Of a DNA stretch of 62,919 nt, positions 29,601 through 36,309 are shown piece by piece. Position 1 is the stretch's first letter, and every line of letters starts with the position of its first letter. The stretch is from Candidatus Obscuribacter sp. Lineage in GTDB: Bacteria > Cyanobacteriota > Vampirovibrionia > Obscuribacterales > Obscuribacteraceae. A program made the position numbers and the translations under genes. Under the pieces are notes generated by a model that worked only from the letters and a program-made list of their open reading frames with translations, was not told the origin of the DNA and ran no database searches. The stretch lies in assembly GCA_016712465.1 (NCBI GenBank), contig JADJQZ010000002.1, positions 1 to 62,919 of the forward strand, read 5' to 3'.

Positions 29601-30151
29601 CAGGAGGCTATCACGCTAGCTTAATTGCCACCCGTACTGAGTACACAACTACTGAATACCAGACCGGTGGTTCCACCGTGAGTAAGAGCGTTGTATACGA
29701 CTTCGCCGCTGGTGATCCCCACCCTGAAGAAGGAGATGTTGGCGTGACTCAGTATAGGAATGGCCGAGCTCAAATTGACTATGATCAGCAGATGGATGCT
29801 TTGTATAGCGGAACTGGGCGTCAAATTTGGAGTTACAGTGATTCTGGAGAGGCTTTTCAACGCTTCCTGGCCGCTGCGCAAATGTTCAATCCTGTTCCCT
29901 ATGAGTCAAACTACATAGCTCTGGGTAGTCGCTTTCCAGGTCCTGGTTCAAACAGCAACGACTATATTGCGTACTTGCTAGCCGCTGCTGGCTTTGGGCA
30001 ACTTGATGGGGGATCCTCTATCCTTCCTGGAATCACAACGGCAACTAGAATTACTGGAGTACCCCCTGCAAATCCAATCACTCAAAAGCAGATTGAAGTT
30101 GGAACGATCAATACCTTTTCCTCTTGGAAAAGCGGCAAGGTCGGTGGTTAG
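23675..30151 (+). CDS. Giant RHS/YD-repeat protein with transglutaminase-like N-terminal region
   Basis: 2158 residues; GGAGAGGAAG precedes the ATG. Order of parts: a Ser/Asn/Gln-rich N-terminus with a CCSGCG motif near residue 70; a transglutaminase-like segment near 185-330 (GCGNSFDQADLLVQLLRQAG and WVMDFSHCYVRVNIGG); a large middle region; a Gly-rich linker near 805-850; a DUF6531-type entry motif (DPIDLVSGAFLYEATDLTI, near 851); about 1000 residues of YD repeats; the RHS core end motif (GRFLQADPIGYAGGSNLYAY, near 1902); and a unique C-terminus of about 225 residues. RHS repeats form a closed shell around a C-terminal effector. The C-terminal part here has no motif I recognise, so toxin activity is unproven. 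No signal peptide is present. Confidence 0.9.
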   Translation: MQNDQNQTPAESESGSFSSTSSANQENQETKNMATIDNNQSNNQGAAGASETDSQAEYASIESTSAEPCCSGCGEAKAKVKPRTLVHEFTAETSHELIMQSQQQSQDGNTTLASVQLAPKPLPKKTGEPGKWAPTEKQVPVSPEAARAEIEARELPTNIYRPAQAPQANLKGIAAGFASLGPAGPVSIVELARSLKSDVDLIFEWIYNGLEFLPSYGSQKSGIGALIDGCGNSFDQADLLVQLLRQAGYTADYLFGELRMNGAQAADRFGTDPLNVFSASNLLANGGIPNTTVWTGTEWVMDFSHCYVRVNIGGTNYVFDPALKTYFSKTKIDLATAMGYNATTFMNNARSGATINADYVQNMNRANIRSNLDTMAMNLVNWIKTNNSGAAMDDILGGRAIIPNDSGTPIRQTVHPFLKPGSTPTVWTSIPDTYNATLHIVYDTIDITFFSKDLAGKRLTLFFNASHQGELRLDGTLLGTSSAQTPGSWNSVLFEITHPYAGGYGYQYVWHRVWADKPYLLGNSWGNLGAGAKKRHDLKIAELRSQGVTAADEALLGEYMASIWKNWDAMGSQVTDICNRLTNCTTVNQHACGLIGWFDTPLTDIGAVVWSTSALDNNYDQQQYNDTVLAMHGVALESQIFQATARIDGVSTTPLIDIANSAGQKIYDGKTANWTTNVRPNLVNYASGDLDNIKTWYIDNGYRVAIPEDGALTLGSWTGYGYYAIPTFGTFGLIGGALKGGAGSEVLGMLGWETSGDSYRWGDWETPCAQISEPPFTICYGAYGNPTDLLCACDYYPRPTFGYLDSGYGGSVYGGGNSGGFGGGVGFGGGSFYGGGGGGGGLQLPGANLSRDPIDLVSGAFLYEATDLTIGSGDFPYALGFSRSYNSGTRYYLGRLGYGWKHNYQIFAHKDTDGLLGMGYHGAVGAAASIAEIFVCLDIQSDLTKPFHKYITCALANKWFIDNLTENLVTMESGHNAMVFIKLPDGTYASPAGDNGTMVKNVDSTYSYKTLTGTQLNFNADGQIGTWVEPYGVTVSFSYDTAGKLVSVANGLGRQLTLAYTDNFLTSVSDGTGRSVTFTITDGDLVSVTDPNSKVWTHEYDQPGRMVKHFKPANPTVPLVTNIYDSIGRVKEQKDVNLNTWTYYLTGSRGEEVNPNGKGSVLYFNGSGKVIRSVNQLGKKWLSFYDGRNRLVRAVAPEGNASEMLYDSKDRVIQTTMKAKSGSGLADIVTSATYDTLWNKLKTSTDALGRVTTMNYDAANGNLLSVVSPTVTGVGASTVTMTYNGRGQVLTVTSPDGIVNKNTYHATNETLTSTVSDFGVGRLNLTANFGYNSRGDLTSVQDPRGNTTTFTVDVLRRVTEVMAPAPFNFLTKFTFDDNSNQIKVERQTDDATYPWQTTQATYRADGKLLTSTDPKGRVSSIQYDSVHRVWKTTDPLNRIVTRSYDDANRLATVTDPAGIVVQTNTYTDNGLVASMKDARNFTTTWTFDGFDRPDKTTYPDATYEQVTSYDANSNPLTLRTRSAATVTLTYDERNRVKTKTPSGQPTVTTVYDIAGRVTTVSTPVVAGDPSSGTFTNYYDTAGRFYREQYPDGLSVTHQLDAGGNVTRTTYPDGYFIDRVFDQLNRLTDIKLNGAGSSAVQFQYDSLSRRTKLTFENGTSTSYGFEDDSSLSTLYQNFVGSNVGFNYSYDDANQMVHQGMTDPANFRWTAPAPGTTTYAAANNLNQYPTVGGTGFTYSTDGSLTNDGVFKYEFNSERMMTRVRNAGTNAIVADYLYDPALRQRQKNVGGTKTNFYYSGWQRLADYDGTSNTLQQRYVYGTGLDEVLIQITSAGVKTYFHGNHQGSVVAVTDSAGAVVSRFKYSPYGESPSMAGTTHGYTGQRYDSETGLYYFKMRYYSPKLGRFLQADPIGYAGGSNLYAYVGNSPVSAADPMGLFTITQSSWTYQVLIKPVIKTFTIQPPKVLGFQLPPITFSFDTGGYHASLIATRTEYTTTEYQTGGSTVSKSVVYDFAAGDPHPEEGDVGVTQYRNGRAQIDYDQQMDALYSGTGRQIWSYSDSGEAFQRFLAAAQMFNPVPYESNYIALGSRFPGPGSNSNDYIAYLLAAAGFGQLDGGSSILPGITTATRITGVPPANPITQKQIEVGTINTFSSWKSGKVGG

Positions 30152-30287
30152 AACCCCCTATTAGCAAGTTTATCCAGTTCGTCCATCAACATTAGGAAGG
30201 CACAGTTAATCAACTGTGTCTTCCAACTATGTTCCTCAAATTACCCTGTTATTATTGAAACAACACTTGGTTCATGGAAAAACTTGA

Positions 30288-31370
30288 ATGCGTCTCAAAT
30301 ATTTTGCCTTCATGGCCTTTCTTCTATCGTTCTATAGCTTATTTGTTCCACAATCCTGTTTTTCTTTGCCTCGAAACCGTGTTGTCGACCTCCGAGAGCT
30401 ATACCGGCAGCATAAGGGGCAGCCGGACGATACCAATACTACGGGCAATTTTTTGCGGGCTACCGATGGAACAGTCTTGTTTTTTCTCCCTGAGAAGAGG
30501 GAACTGTTTAAGCAAGTCTTTCTGGGAGGAATGCCATCGCTTATCGAGAAGTTTCTTGTCTTAAAGAAGCCATACAGACGATCGCAGTCTCAGTTATTGA
30601 ACGTTTCAAGAACACCAACTTCCTTGCTTATCGGACCATTTACTATCGATGAGCCAGAACTCGACAGACTCAGGCTCACTTCCGGTTGGTCAGATGTTAT
30701 TGAGTTTTGTAAGCAGTACGTGCTTGACGATAACGGAAAGTATCTCCCGCTTGAGTTCTCGTCTATAACTCGGCTAAACAAGAACGAGTTCTTAATTTGC
30801 GGTGGACACGATTTTTTTGGTGATAAAGTATCCAAACCATTTCGACCGCCTGAAAAGCTTGCCCAGGTATTTGATGTTTCTTGCAAGCGAGTCGTTAAGA
30901 TCATCCCACTTGCAGCAATCCATTCAGGCAACCGCTCAATATTGTTACCAAATGGAAAGGTCCTGATCACAGGAAGCGACAGTCGAGGCTCAGCCGATCC
31001 TACTCTTCTAGAAATTGTAGATCCATCTGCTGGTACTGCCAATCTACTCCAATCTCGACTAACTTGTGGAATGTCTTACTCCACTTTGTGTTTGGACTCA
31101 TCTGGGAGATGTTTGATCCTACCCGGTATCTCTTACCCTGATCAGATTCTTACAATTGACCGCTTGGATCCAAGTACTGACAAGATGGAAACGGTAGCAT
31201 TAATGTCCACCCCGCGGTGGTATACAAGTGAACTCACTGAAATTCCGCACAATGCTCTTATGCTGGAGAATGACTTGCTACTCGTTTCTGGCGGATCGGC
31301 TTGTGGCAAAAATGCTGACGATATGTTTCACCGGCGTGATGCTGAGTTTGTGCAGCTTGATTCGCCCTAG
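30288..31370 (+). CDS. Secreted kelch-like beta-propeller protein
   Basis: 360 residues. Residues 1-27 are a clear signal peptide (KYFAFMAFLLSFYSLFVPQS, then CFSLP). Kelch-type blades follow, seen as LNKNEFLICGGHDFF, LPNGKVLITGSDSRG, SGRCLILPGISYPD and ENDLLLVSGGSACG. Export to the periplasm or cell surface is likely, where propellers usually bind partners. It follows the RHS gene by about 136 bases on the same strand. That is the position of an immunity gene in toxic RHS loci, but a secreted propeller is not a typical immunity protein. Confidence 0.75.
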   Translation: MRLKYFAFMAFLLSFYSLFVPQSCFSLPRNRVVDLRELYRQHKGQPDDTNTTGNFLRATDGTVLFFLPEKRELFKQVFLGGMPSLIEKFLVLKKPYRRSQSQLLNVSRTPTSLLIGPFTIDEPELDRLRLTSGWSDVIEFCKQYVLDDNGKYLPLEFSSITRLNKNEFLICGGHDFFGDKVSKPFRPPEKLAQVFDVSCKRVVKIIPLAAIHSGNRSILLPNGKVLITGSDSRGSADPTLLEIVDPSAGTANLLQSRLTCGMSYSTLCLDSSGRCLILPGISYPDQILTIDRLDPSTDKMETVALMSTPRWYTSELTEIPHNALMLENDLLLVSGGSACGKNADDMFHRRDAEFVQLDSP

Positions 31371-31707
31371 TTGGTTAGGTATTTCCCCCGTCCCCTTTTG
31401 CCAAGGTCTGGTAACGATCGTTATGGTTCATAGCGAAAATTCGTAGGCTGAAACGCCGACCAGCTCACACTTCTGGGAGTCGTATTTATCACCGCCCTCC
31501 ACGCTGTGCTCTTTACGGCTCCCTCTTTTTTCGCTCGTTTTCACCTTCTACTATACTATGCCGCAAGCAGCCTTAAACCCGTATTGCCAGCCGCCTTCCA
31601 AGATCCCCGGCTATGTTGAAATGGTCAGCAACAATCCGCCGGCAGCCACGATGAGTCTGCCCAGAAAGAGCTGCTTGCTGTAGGCTGGCACAATCGGTGA
31701 TCTGGAG
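31371..31707. other. Non-coding gap between kelch and TPR genes
   Basis: About 340 bases between two convergent genes. I see no gene, clear terminator or repeat in it. Confidence 0.4.
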
Positions 31708-32274
31708 TCAATTCTTAGTCCCTTTGTTATCACCCCCGGTCGCTTTGATATTTGAAGAGTTACCGGCAGAACTAGGCAACATGCTTATTTTTGTGCCTTG
31801 CTCGAAGTTGAAGAGGCGAACAGGAGAAGCGATGGAGCCTTGCTTTTCTTCAAGGTCTTTGATCTTCTGAGCAATGGCGATAGTGAAGTCGTGGCGCTTA
31901 CCAAGGAACTCAGAGCAGGTAGCAAGACAGGCTGAGAGGATAGCTTTAGCTTCAGCGAGCTCACCTTTCTGGAAGTGGCAAGAAGCGAGCTTTTGTCCAA
32001 GGGTGACGGAATCGAGACTCGGGTTTTCGTTATCACCATTGGAGAGGGAATAGGCGCATTTGAATTCGTTGATAGCCTCATCGAGGCGGCCCTGAGCAAA
32101 AAGGATGTCACCCCAGTGCTCAACGGTGGAAATTAGGCGGGGGTCATCGGGAGGGAATGAGTAAGCGCAATCGAGGGCGTGGCGGATCAGAACCTCGGCA
32201 ACCTGGAGGTTGTTTTTAAGGAAGGCAGCTTCGGCAAAAGAGCAATAGAGTTCCCAGTCAGTGGCATTATTCAT
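31708..32274 (-). CDS. TPR-repeat protein
   Basis: 188 residues with three to four tetratricopeptide-like helical pairs: LYCSFAEAAFLKNNLQVAEV, then TVEHWGDILFAQGRLDEAIN, then LASCHFQKGELAEAKAILSA. The tail (after about residue 150) is low in complexity and probably disordered. TPR arrays are protein-binding scaffolds; the partner is unknown. AAGGAGG lies just upstream of the ATG. The gene is alone on the minus strand. Confidence 0.8.
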   Translation of the reverse strand: MNNATDWELYCSFAEAAFLKNNLQVAEVLIRHALDCAYSFPPDDPRLISTVEHWGDILFAQGRLDEAINEFKCAYSLSNGDNENPSLDSVTLGQKLASCHFQKGELAEAKAILSACLATCSEFLGKRHDFTIAIAQKIKDLEEKQGSIASPVRLFNFEQGTKISMLPSSAGNSSNIKATGGDNKGTKN

Positions 32275-32301
32275 GGAAGTACCTCAAGGAGGAACCGAAA
32301 G

Positions 32302-32329
32302 AAAAGCCTCCGGAGCAATGGAGGCTTTT
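32302..32329. terminator. Perfect 10-bp hairpin with flanking A/T runs
   Basis: AAAAGCCTCC (32302-32311) and GGAGGCTTTT (32320-32329) flank an 8-base loop, with the T-run built into the stem. It would terminate in both directions. It sits upstream of the TPR gene and so probably insulates it. Confidence 0.75.
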
Positions 32330-32466
32330 CCCTAGCTTTTGGCGTCGTGTGAATCTCTAAGAGATATGATTCACGAAAATAATGACAAACTAACGGTCAG
32401 GGGAGAAATAGGGAGATTAAATCCCTGGCAGTAGGTGGCGGAAAGGGAATCGAGCTCCTTCGACAA

Positions 32467-32499
32467 AAAGACCGCCCAGAGTAGACTGCGGCGGTCTTT
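32467..32499. terminator. Perfect 10-bp hairpin terminator
   Basis: AAAGACCGCC (32467-32476) pairs with GGCGGTCTTT (32490-32499) across a 13-base loop. A-runs and T-runs flank it, so it would work on both strands. It lies upstream of the folded leader of the Gp88-like gene and isolates that unit from the left. Confidence 0.7.
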
Positions 32500-32873
32500 A
32501 AGCTATCGTCTGACAGTCCGCTTGCGAGGACTCGATATTTCTACTGCGTCAGTCAGGATCGGCAGGTAGCGGGCTGGTTGCTACGGTTTCTGGTCTGCGC
32601 AGACCTGGCGTTTCCACAATGCCCCTCGGCTCAAAGCAGTGAACCAGATTGGTCACCGCTCACCGTGTATGCATCAAGAATAGCGGGTTTTGAGGATAGT
32701 TCCAGTACCCCGGAAAAGGTCTAAGGAAGAAAAATACGGCTGCCAAAGGTGGCGTTGAAGCTGGAGCAAAAGAGAGCCAGGAATTGTCAGAAGCCTGAAC
32801 TAGACCAATATGCGGTGGCTCAAGGATGGGTATTGCTTGAATATCTACCAAATATCCAAAACCGCTTTTCTGT

Positions 32874-33054
32874 ATGTCTGCCGCTCTCTTTGAGGGCAAT
32901 TGGCTTACCTGCCCAGGTGCGCCAACTATGTCAGGTTGGCGCCACCCTCCGCCAACCGATTGTGGCTGCCGGGGTTAACGCCCGCGGCCGCCGGTTGACT
33001 GCGGGAGCCAACCTGACATCCACAACTCCGCACTGAGCTGCGGAGGGCAGACAT
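32874..33054 (+). promoter_or_regulatory. Large folded leader ahead of the Gp88-like gene (candidate cis-regulatory RNA)
   Basis: About 180 bases with nested complementary arms. ATGTCTGCC (32874-32882) pairs with GGCAGACAT (33046-33054), which abuts the start codon. ATGTCAGGTTGGC (32928-32940) pairs with GCCAACCTGACAT (33007-33019). CTCCGCA (33026-33032) pairs with TGCGGAG (33039-33045). Inner GC-rich hairpins fill 32945-33006. A local hairpin GCGCCAAC/GTTGGCGC around 32919-32942 competes with the long-range pairing. The ribosome site GGAGGG (33042-33047) is inside the last hairpin and the closing stem, so the fold would hide it. This has the form of a translational switch, but its ligand or trigger is unknown. 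Confidence 0.6.
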
Positions 33055-33861
33055 ATGGATGGATTGTACGGATTGGAGCTGACGAGGAATTCGAAAGTTG
33101 GGTGGGCGTTTAGTGTGTCGAGGAAAGAGAGCTGCATTGGGGCCACGGAGGCCTGTCGCACCCTCTGCTATGGAAACGGCGTCAGGTACAAGACAAAGGG
33201 AGCCAGGAGAAAGAGGGAGAGGAATTTCCGCACGGTAGAGAGGTTGCTTGCCCTGGGGGGACCGGAGCTACTGGCCGACAACCTGGTGCACTTGATAGAC
33301 ATGGCGAGACCGACGGATTGGCTTGTGGCGAAGTTGTCCGGGGTGAAGACGAAGGTGCCGTGGTCTTTGAGGCTTTTTGACATTGGAGACGTGCACAAGC
33401 CGGAAGTGGCATATGCCTGGTGGTTAGCGGCGATAAAGAGACCGGAGTGTGTTCTTTGGTTTTACTCGAGGTCCTTTGTGGAGCCGGAGATACTGAAGAA
33501 GCTGGCGCTACTGGCCGAGCTTCCGAATGTGAGAGGCTTTCTCAGCCTTGACCGGGAGAACTACAAAGAGGGGCTGAAGGCATTTGAGCGGTACCCGGAA
33601 GTGTTCTATGTCGCGGTGATGCAAGAGAAGCCGAGCCCGCCTGTGAAGAAGATGCTGCTTGAGATAGAGAGGGTGGTGCCGGAAAAGAGGCTGGTGGTGT
33701 TTCCGGTGCACAAGGGGGCGTTCCATGTGGAGCCGCTGAAGACCAGGGGCGTGGTGTGCCCGCAGGTGCTAGGCCAGTATGAGCTGGTGAACGAGCCAGA
33801 CAGAGAGAAGCCGTGCCAGAGCTGCCGTGTGTGCCTGCCGCGGCCTCCGTCGGAACCCTAA
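33055..33861 (+). CDS. Gp88-like phage/plasmid protein with Cys cluster
   Basis: 268 residues. The N-terminus has three spaced cysteines, C27, C34 and C38 (SCIGATEACRTLCYG), followed by a basic stretch (KTKGARRKRERNFR). This pattern resembles the Gp88 family of phage and plasmid proteins of unknown function. The C-terminus adds CPQVLGQ and CQSCRVC, so a metal or iron-sulfur centre is possible. The middle is alpha/beta (SLRLFDIGDVHKPEVAYAWW). GGAGGG lies 7 bases before the ATG but inside a predicted fold. Codon use switches here to the ATA/AGG-rich style of the transfer block. Confidence 0.65.
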   Translation: MDGLYGLELTRNSKVGWAFSVSRKESCIGATEACRTLCYGNGVRYKTKGARRKRERNFRTVERLLALGGPELLADNLVHLIDMARPTDWLVAKLSGVKTKVPWSLRLFDIGDVHKPEVAYAWWLAAIKRPECVLWFYSRSFVEPEILKKLALLAELPNVRGFLSLDRENYKEGLKAFERYPEVFYVAVMQEKPSPPVKKMLLEIERVVPEKRLVVFPVHKGAFHVEPLKTRGVVCPQVLGQYELVNEPDREKPCQSCRVCLPRPPSEP

Positions 33862-33924
33862 GTTTAAGAGAGCCACCCGCGGCTAAGAAGGCGGGAAGCG
33901 TAGAAAACTAGACCGAAGCGTTGA

Positions 33925-33980
33925 CTCGCGCCGATGACAGTTCAAGCCCTTATTTACGAGGACTTGAACTGTCGCGCGAG
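33925..33980. promoter_or_regulatory. 18-bp interrupted inverted repeat upstream of the sigma factor gene
   Basis: CTCGCGC (33925-33931) and GACAGTTCAAG (33936-33946) pair exactly with GCGCGAG (33974-33980) and CTTGAACTGTC (33963-33973). Four extra bases on the left form a bulge and about 16 bases form the loop. It ends 32 bases before the sigma-factor start. It could be an attenuator, an operator or a single-strand origin-type structure. There is no T-run, so a simple terminator is unlikely. Confidence 0.6.
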
Positions 33981-34012
33981 CTTTGGCGGAGGTTATCCCG
34001 AGGATTTAAGCG

Positions 34013-34546
34013 ATGAATAGAGAAGTGAATGAGATGACCGGCGTATCGAAAGAAGTGCTTCTGGGGCTTCAGAACCAGGTGAGGAAGTTTGTGAACACAT
34101 ACAAAATGAGAGCAGAGGACCGCCAGGACCTGGTGCAGGAGTCGATGATCAAATTGTTGAAGGCAGGAAGAATGAGTAACTCCGGCTATGTCTCAAAGGT
34201 GGTGAGGTCGGCGGCAATGGAGCACTTCAGGAGAGAAGGAAGAAGGTCCGTGCACTGGGACTTGACCGTGGAGTATGACCAGATGGAGGGCGCGGTTATG
34301 CGGGGAGAAGAGAGGATAAAGGTGGGGTCGCTTCTGGTGATGGAAGAGCACCGGTATGATGCCGTGGAGCTATTTGAGAAGTGCCTGGCGCAGCTGCCGA
34401 AAGAACAGGCGGAAGTGATGGAGTTGGTGGCACAGGATCTCGATTATGAGGAAGTGGCGGAGGTAATGGGGGTGAAGGTGGGAACAGTGAGGTCGAGGCT
34501 CCACTACGGGAGGAGGCGGCTCACGCAGTACCTAATGGAGGCGTGA
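34013..34546 (+). CDS. Plasmid-borne sigma-70 family (ECF-like) RNA polymerase sigma factor
   Basis: 177 residues, the usual ECF length. Region 2 is seen in RAEDRQDLVQESMIKLLKAG and region 4 in LPKEQAEVMELVAQ, then LDYEEVAEVMGVKVGTVRSR and LHYGRRRL, a canonical helix-turn-helix. Unlike many ECF loci it has no anti-sigma gene beside it; neighbours are the Gp88-like and ssb genes on the same strand. I infer that it may direct transcription of plasmid genes, for instance the transfer block that shares its codon style. Promoter specificity cannot be read from the sequence. Confidence 0.85.
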   Translation: MNREVNEMTGVSKEVLLGLQNQVRKFVNTYKMRAEDRQDLVQESMIKLLKAGRMSNSGYVSKVVRSAAMEHFRREGRRSVHWDLTVEYDQMEGAVMRGEERIKVGSLLVMEEHRYDAVELFEKCLAQLPKEQAEVMELVAQDLDYEEVAEVMGVKVGTVRSRLHYGRRRLTQYLMEA

Positions 34547-35042
34547 TTCCGACCAGTGCCGGAAGTTAAATCCATATATCTTCGGTGGCGTGCTTCTCTT
34601 GAAGCGCGCCACTTGCGCTGACCCTCCTGGGCAAACACCCCAATCATCAGGCTGCCACATGACGACGCCGGACTCCACATTGCCTCGCTAATTTGTGGTA
34701 TTTCGACAAATGAGGCGAGCTTGCAGCTTGTGCTTGTTCCTTTCTCTTTCATATGCTCCATTGCCGCCAAAGCCCCCAGGGCGCAGTCTGATATGGAAAG
34801 GGGCTCCGAGGCACGTGTCCTTACCTGGCGAGAACGCAGCTTGCCTGAAGGAAAGTCTCCGTGGGCGCGCGCCTTGAGCCGATTACGTGTGAATTCAATG
34901 GCGGCGCTCCATTAGCTGAACTCGTGTGTGAGAGTAGCCGACGCCGGCGCGTGCGGCAAGGGACGCTGAGCTCTAAAGCCCTTGCCTGGCTTGAGCGACG
35001 GCTCTTGGGGAGCACGTAAGTTCAAGCTAAAAGGAGCTAACC
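34547..35042. other. Non-coding gap between sigma factor and ssb
   Basis: About 500 bases. Short frames on both strands have no recognisable content or good starts. It probably contains the ssb promoter. Confidence 0.4.
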
Positions 35043-35447
35043 ATGAATAACATCACACTAATCGGACATGTAGGCGGCGCCCCGGAAATCAAGACTTTCC
35101 AATCAGGGAGCAAGCTGGCAAGGTTCTCGCTGGCGGTAAAGGAGTATGTGAAAGGGCAGGAGCCCCAAACCATATGGATAGACTGCGAATGCTGGGGACC
35201 ACTGGCGGAGCGAGTAGGGGAGTATGTAGAGAAAGGGAAGCAGCTGGCGGTGCAAGGACGCCTGGGGATGTCGAAATACACAAAAGAGATAGCGGGGACA
35301 AAGGTGGAGATGACCAAGGCGTACGTCAAGGTGGCGAGCTTCCAGATGATGGGGGTGAAGAAAGCCCAGGAGGGAGAACAGGCGCAAGAGGCGGAGGAGG
35401 AAGAGAAGCCGAGCCGAAGAAAGAAGGGCTTTAAGCTCTCGGCATAG
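35043..35447 (+). CDS. ssb: Single-stranded DNA-binding protein
   Basis: 134 residues. The OB-fold of the bacterial SSB family covers residues 1-105: MNNITLIGHVGGAPEIKTFQ, then LARFSLAVKEY, IWIDCECWGPLAERVGEYVE, KGKQLAVQGRL. The tail is short, acidic then basic (EAEEEEKPSRRKKGFKLSA) and lacks the DDDIPF-type end of chromosomal SSB, so it may not recruit the same partners. AAGGAG lies 7 bases before the ATG. On conjugative and mobilisable plasmids SSB protects the transferred single strand on entry. It lies between the sigma factor and the transfer operon. Confidence 0.92.
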   Translation: MNNITLIGHVGGAPEIKTFQSGSKLARFSLAVKEYVKGQEPQTIWIDCECWGPLAERVGEYVEKGKQLAVQGRLGMSKYTKEIAGTKVEMTKAYVKVASFQMMGVKKAQEGEQAQEAEEEEKPSRRKKGFKLSA

Positions 35448-36161
35448 GGTCGGGACACGACTCAAAAGGATGGGGCTGCGTAAGCGGCCTCTATTCCTTT
35501 TTGGAGCCTGAGGGGAATTGCAATTAAGACAGCCCGACCAGAAAGATACAGAGCCGGCAAAAAGCAAAAGCAGGAAAAGAGGTGGGGGCTAAAAATGGTG
35601 TGATTTTAGCCCCCGAGGTTCTGTTCCCGGTAGTGGACATTACTAACCGGAAGGTAATGGATGGCAGATGGGGGAATCAAAATCCGAAAGAAGTAAGGGG
35701 AGAAAAACAATTTAGAGGCAGCTTGGAGGTCCAAGAAGAGGAGTTAGGTCAATTGGCCGACCCAAAGTCCTCAAGAGTAAAAATAAAGCCGCCCAAAGCA
35801 TTGAAAGGCGGCTAGAGAAACGTGGTGATTCTCCAGGGAGATTATACAGCCAAGAAAACAAGAGGAAGGCGGTAGCCAAACAATGCCGACCTTCAAAAAC
35901 TGACCGGCAAAGATACGTGGTTCACCGGCGGCAAAAAAACATGAAACGGCCGCCGGCAAAGAGAGAAAAACAACCTCTATTCAGCAATACCTATTGCTAA
36001 ATCATCCCCCTTCTTTTGAGAGCGTTCTAAAAAACTCCAAAATTAAAGGGGTAGGCAAGAACTCCACTAATACAGCAAAACAAAAGTTCAATTTCAACCC
36101 AAAGGGTCAAGAGTGGGTGTGGAAGAGCTCAAGCGGCGCTGGCCTAAAGGCTACGGAGTAG
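35448..36161. other. Non-coding stretch upstream of the transfer operon
   Basis: About 700 bases without a convincing gene; a 77-codon frame at 35582-35815 has no motif or good ribosome site. A hairpin AGCCGCC/GGCGGCT (about 35788-35814), followed on the minus strand by a T-rich stretch, could stop leftward transcription. The region leads into the candidate oriT. Confidence 0.45.
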
Positions 36162-36213
36162 CAGGATAAAGGCGCACTGCCAATGCTTCAAAAATGCCCA
36201 ATAAATGGGCATT
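36162..36213 (-). other. Candidate origin of transfer (oriT) with MOBP-type nic site
   Basis: On the minus strand 36168-36162 reads TATCCTG followed by C, matching the YATCCTG|Y nick sequence known for MOBP relaxases. About 25 bases to its 5' side on that strand is a hairpin with 8-bp arms (AATGCCCA at 36193-36200, TGGGCATT at 36206-36213) and a 5-base loop. The site is about 140 bases upstream of the relaxosome protein gene and 630 bases from the relaxase gene, the expected position. The core is only seven bases, so chance cannot be excluded. Confidence 0.5.
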
Positions 36214-36309
36214 AATGACGCTGCCAGAGGCAGCTAATTGTATTTTAGACGCTCGCAGAGGCTGGAGATATAGTAATATACTGGTATTAGGTGCCGACGT
36301 AGGTGAAAA

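Noticed and set aside
30288..31370. Immunity gene for a toxic RHS C-terminus
   Set aside because: The position fits, but the product has a signal peptide and kelch blades, and the RHS C-terminus has no recognisable toxin motif. The claim is not supported.
32874..33054. Integron attC site or retron RNA
   Set aside because: GTT-type and AAC-type boxes occur by virtue of the palindromes, but no integrase, gene-cassette array or reverse transcriptase is present, and the fold is positioned as a translation leader.
35582..35815. 77-codon frame before the transfer operon
   Set aside because: Low-complexity composition, no good start signal, and a hairpin runs through its 3' end.
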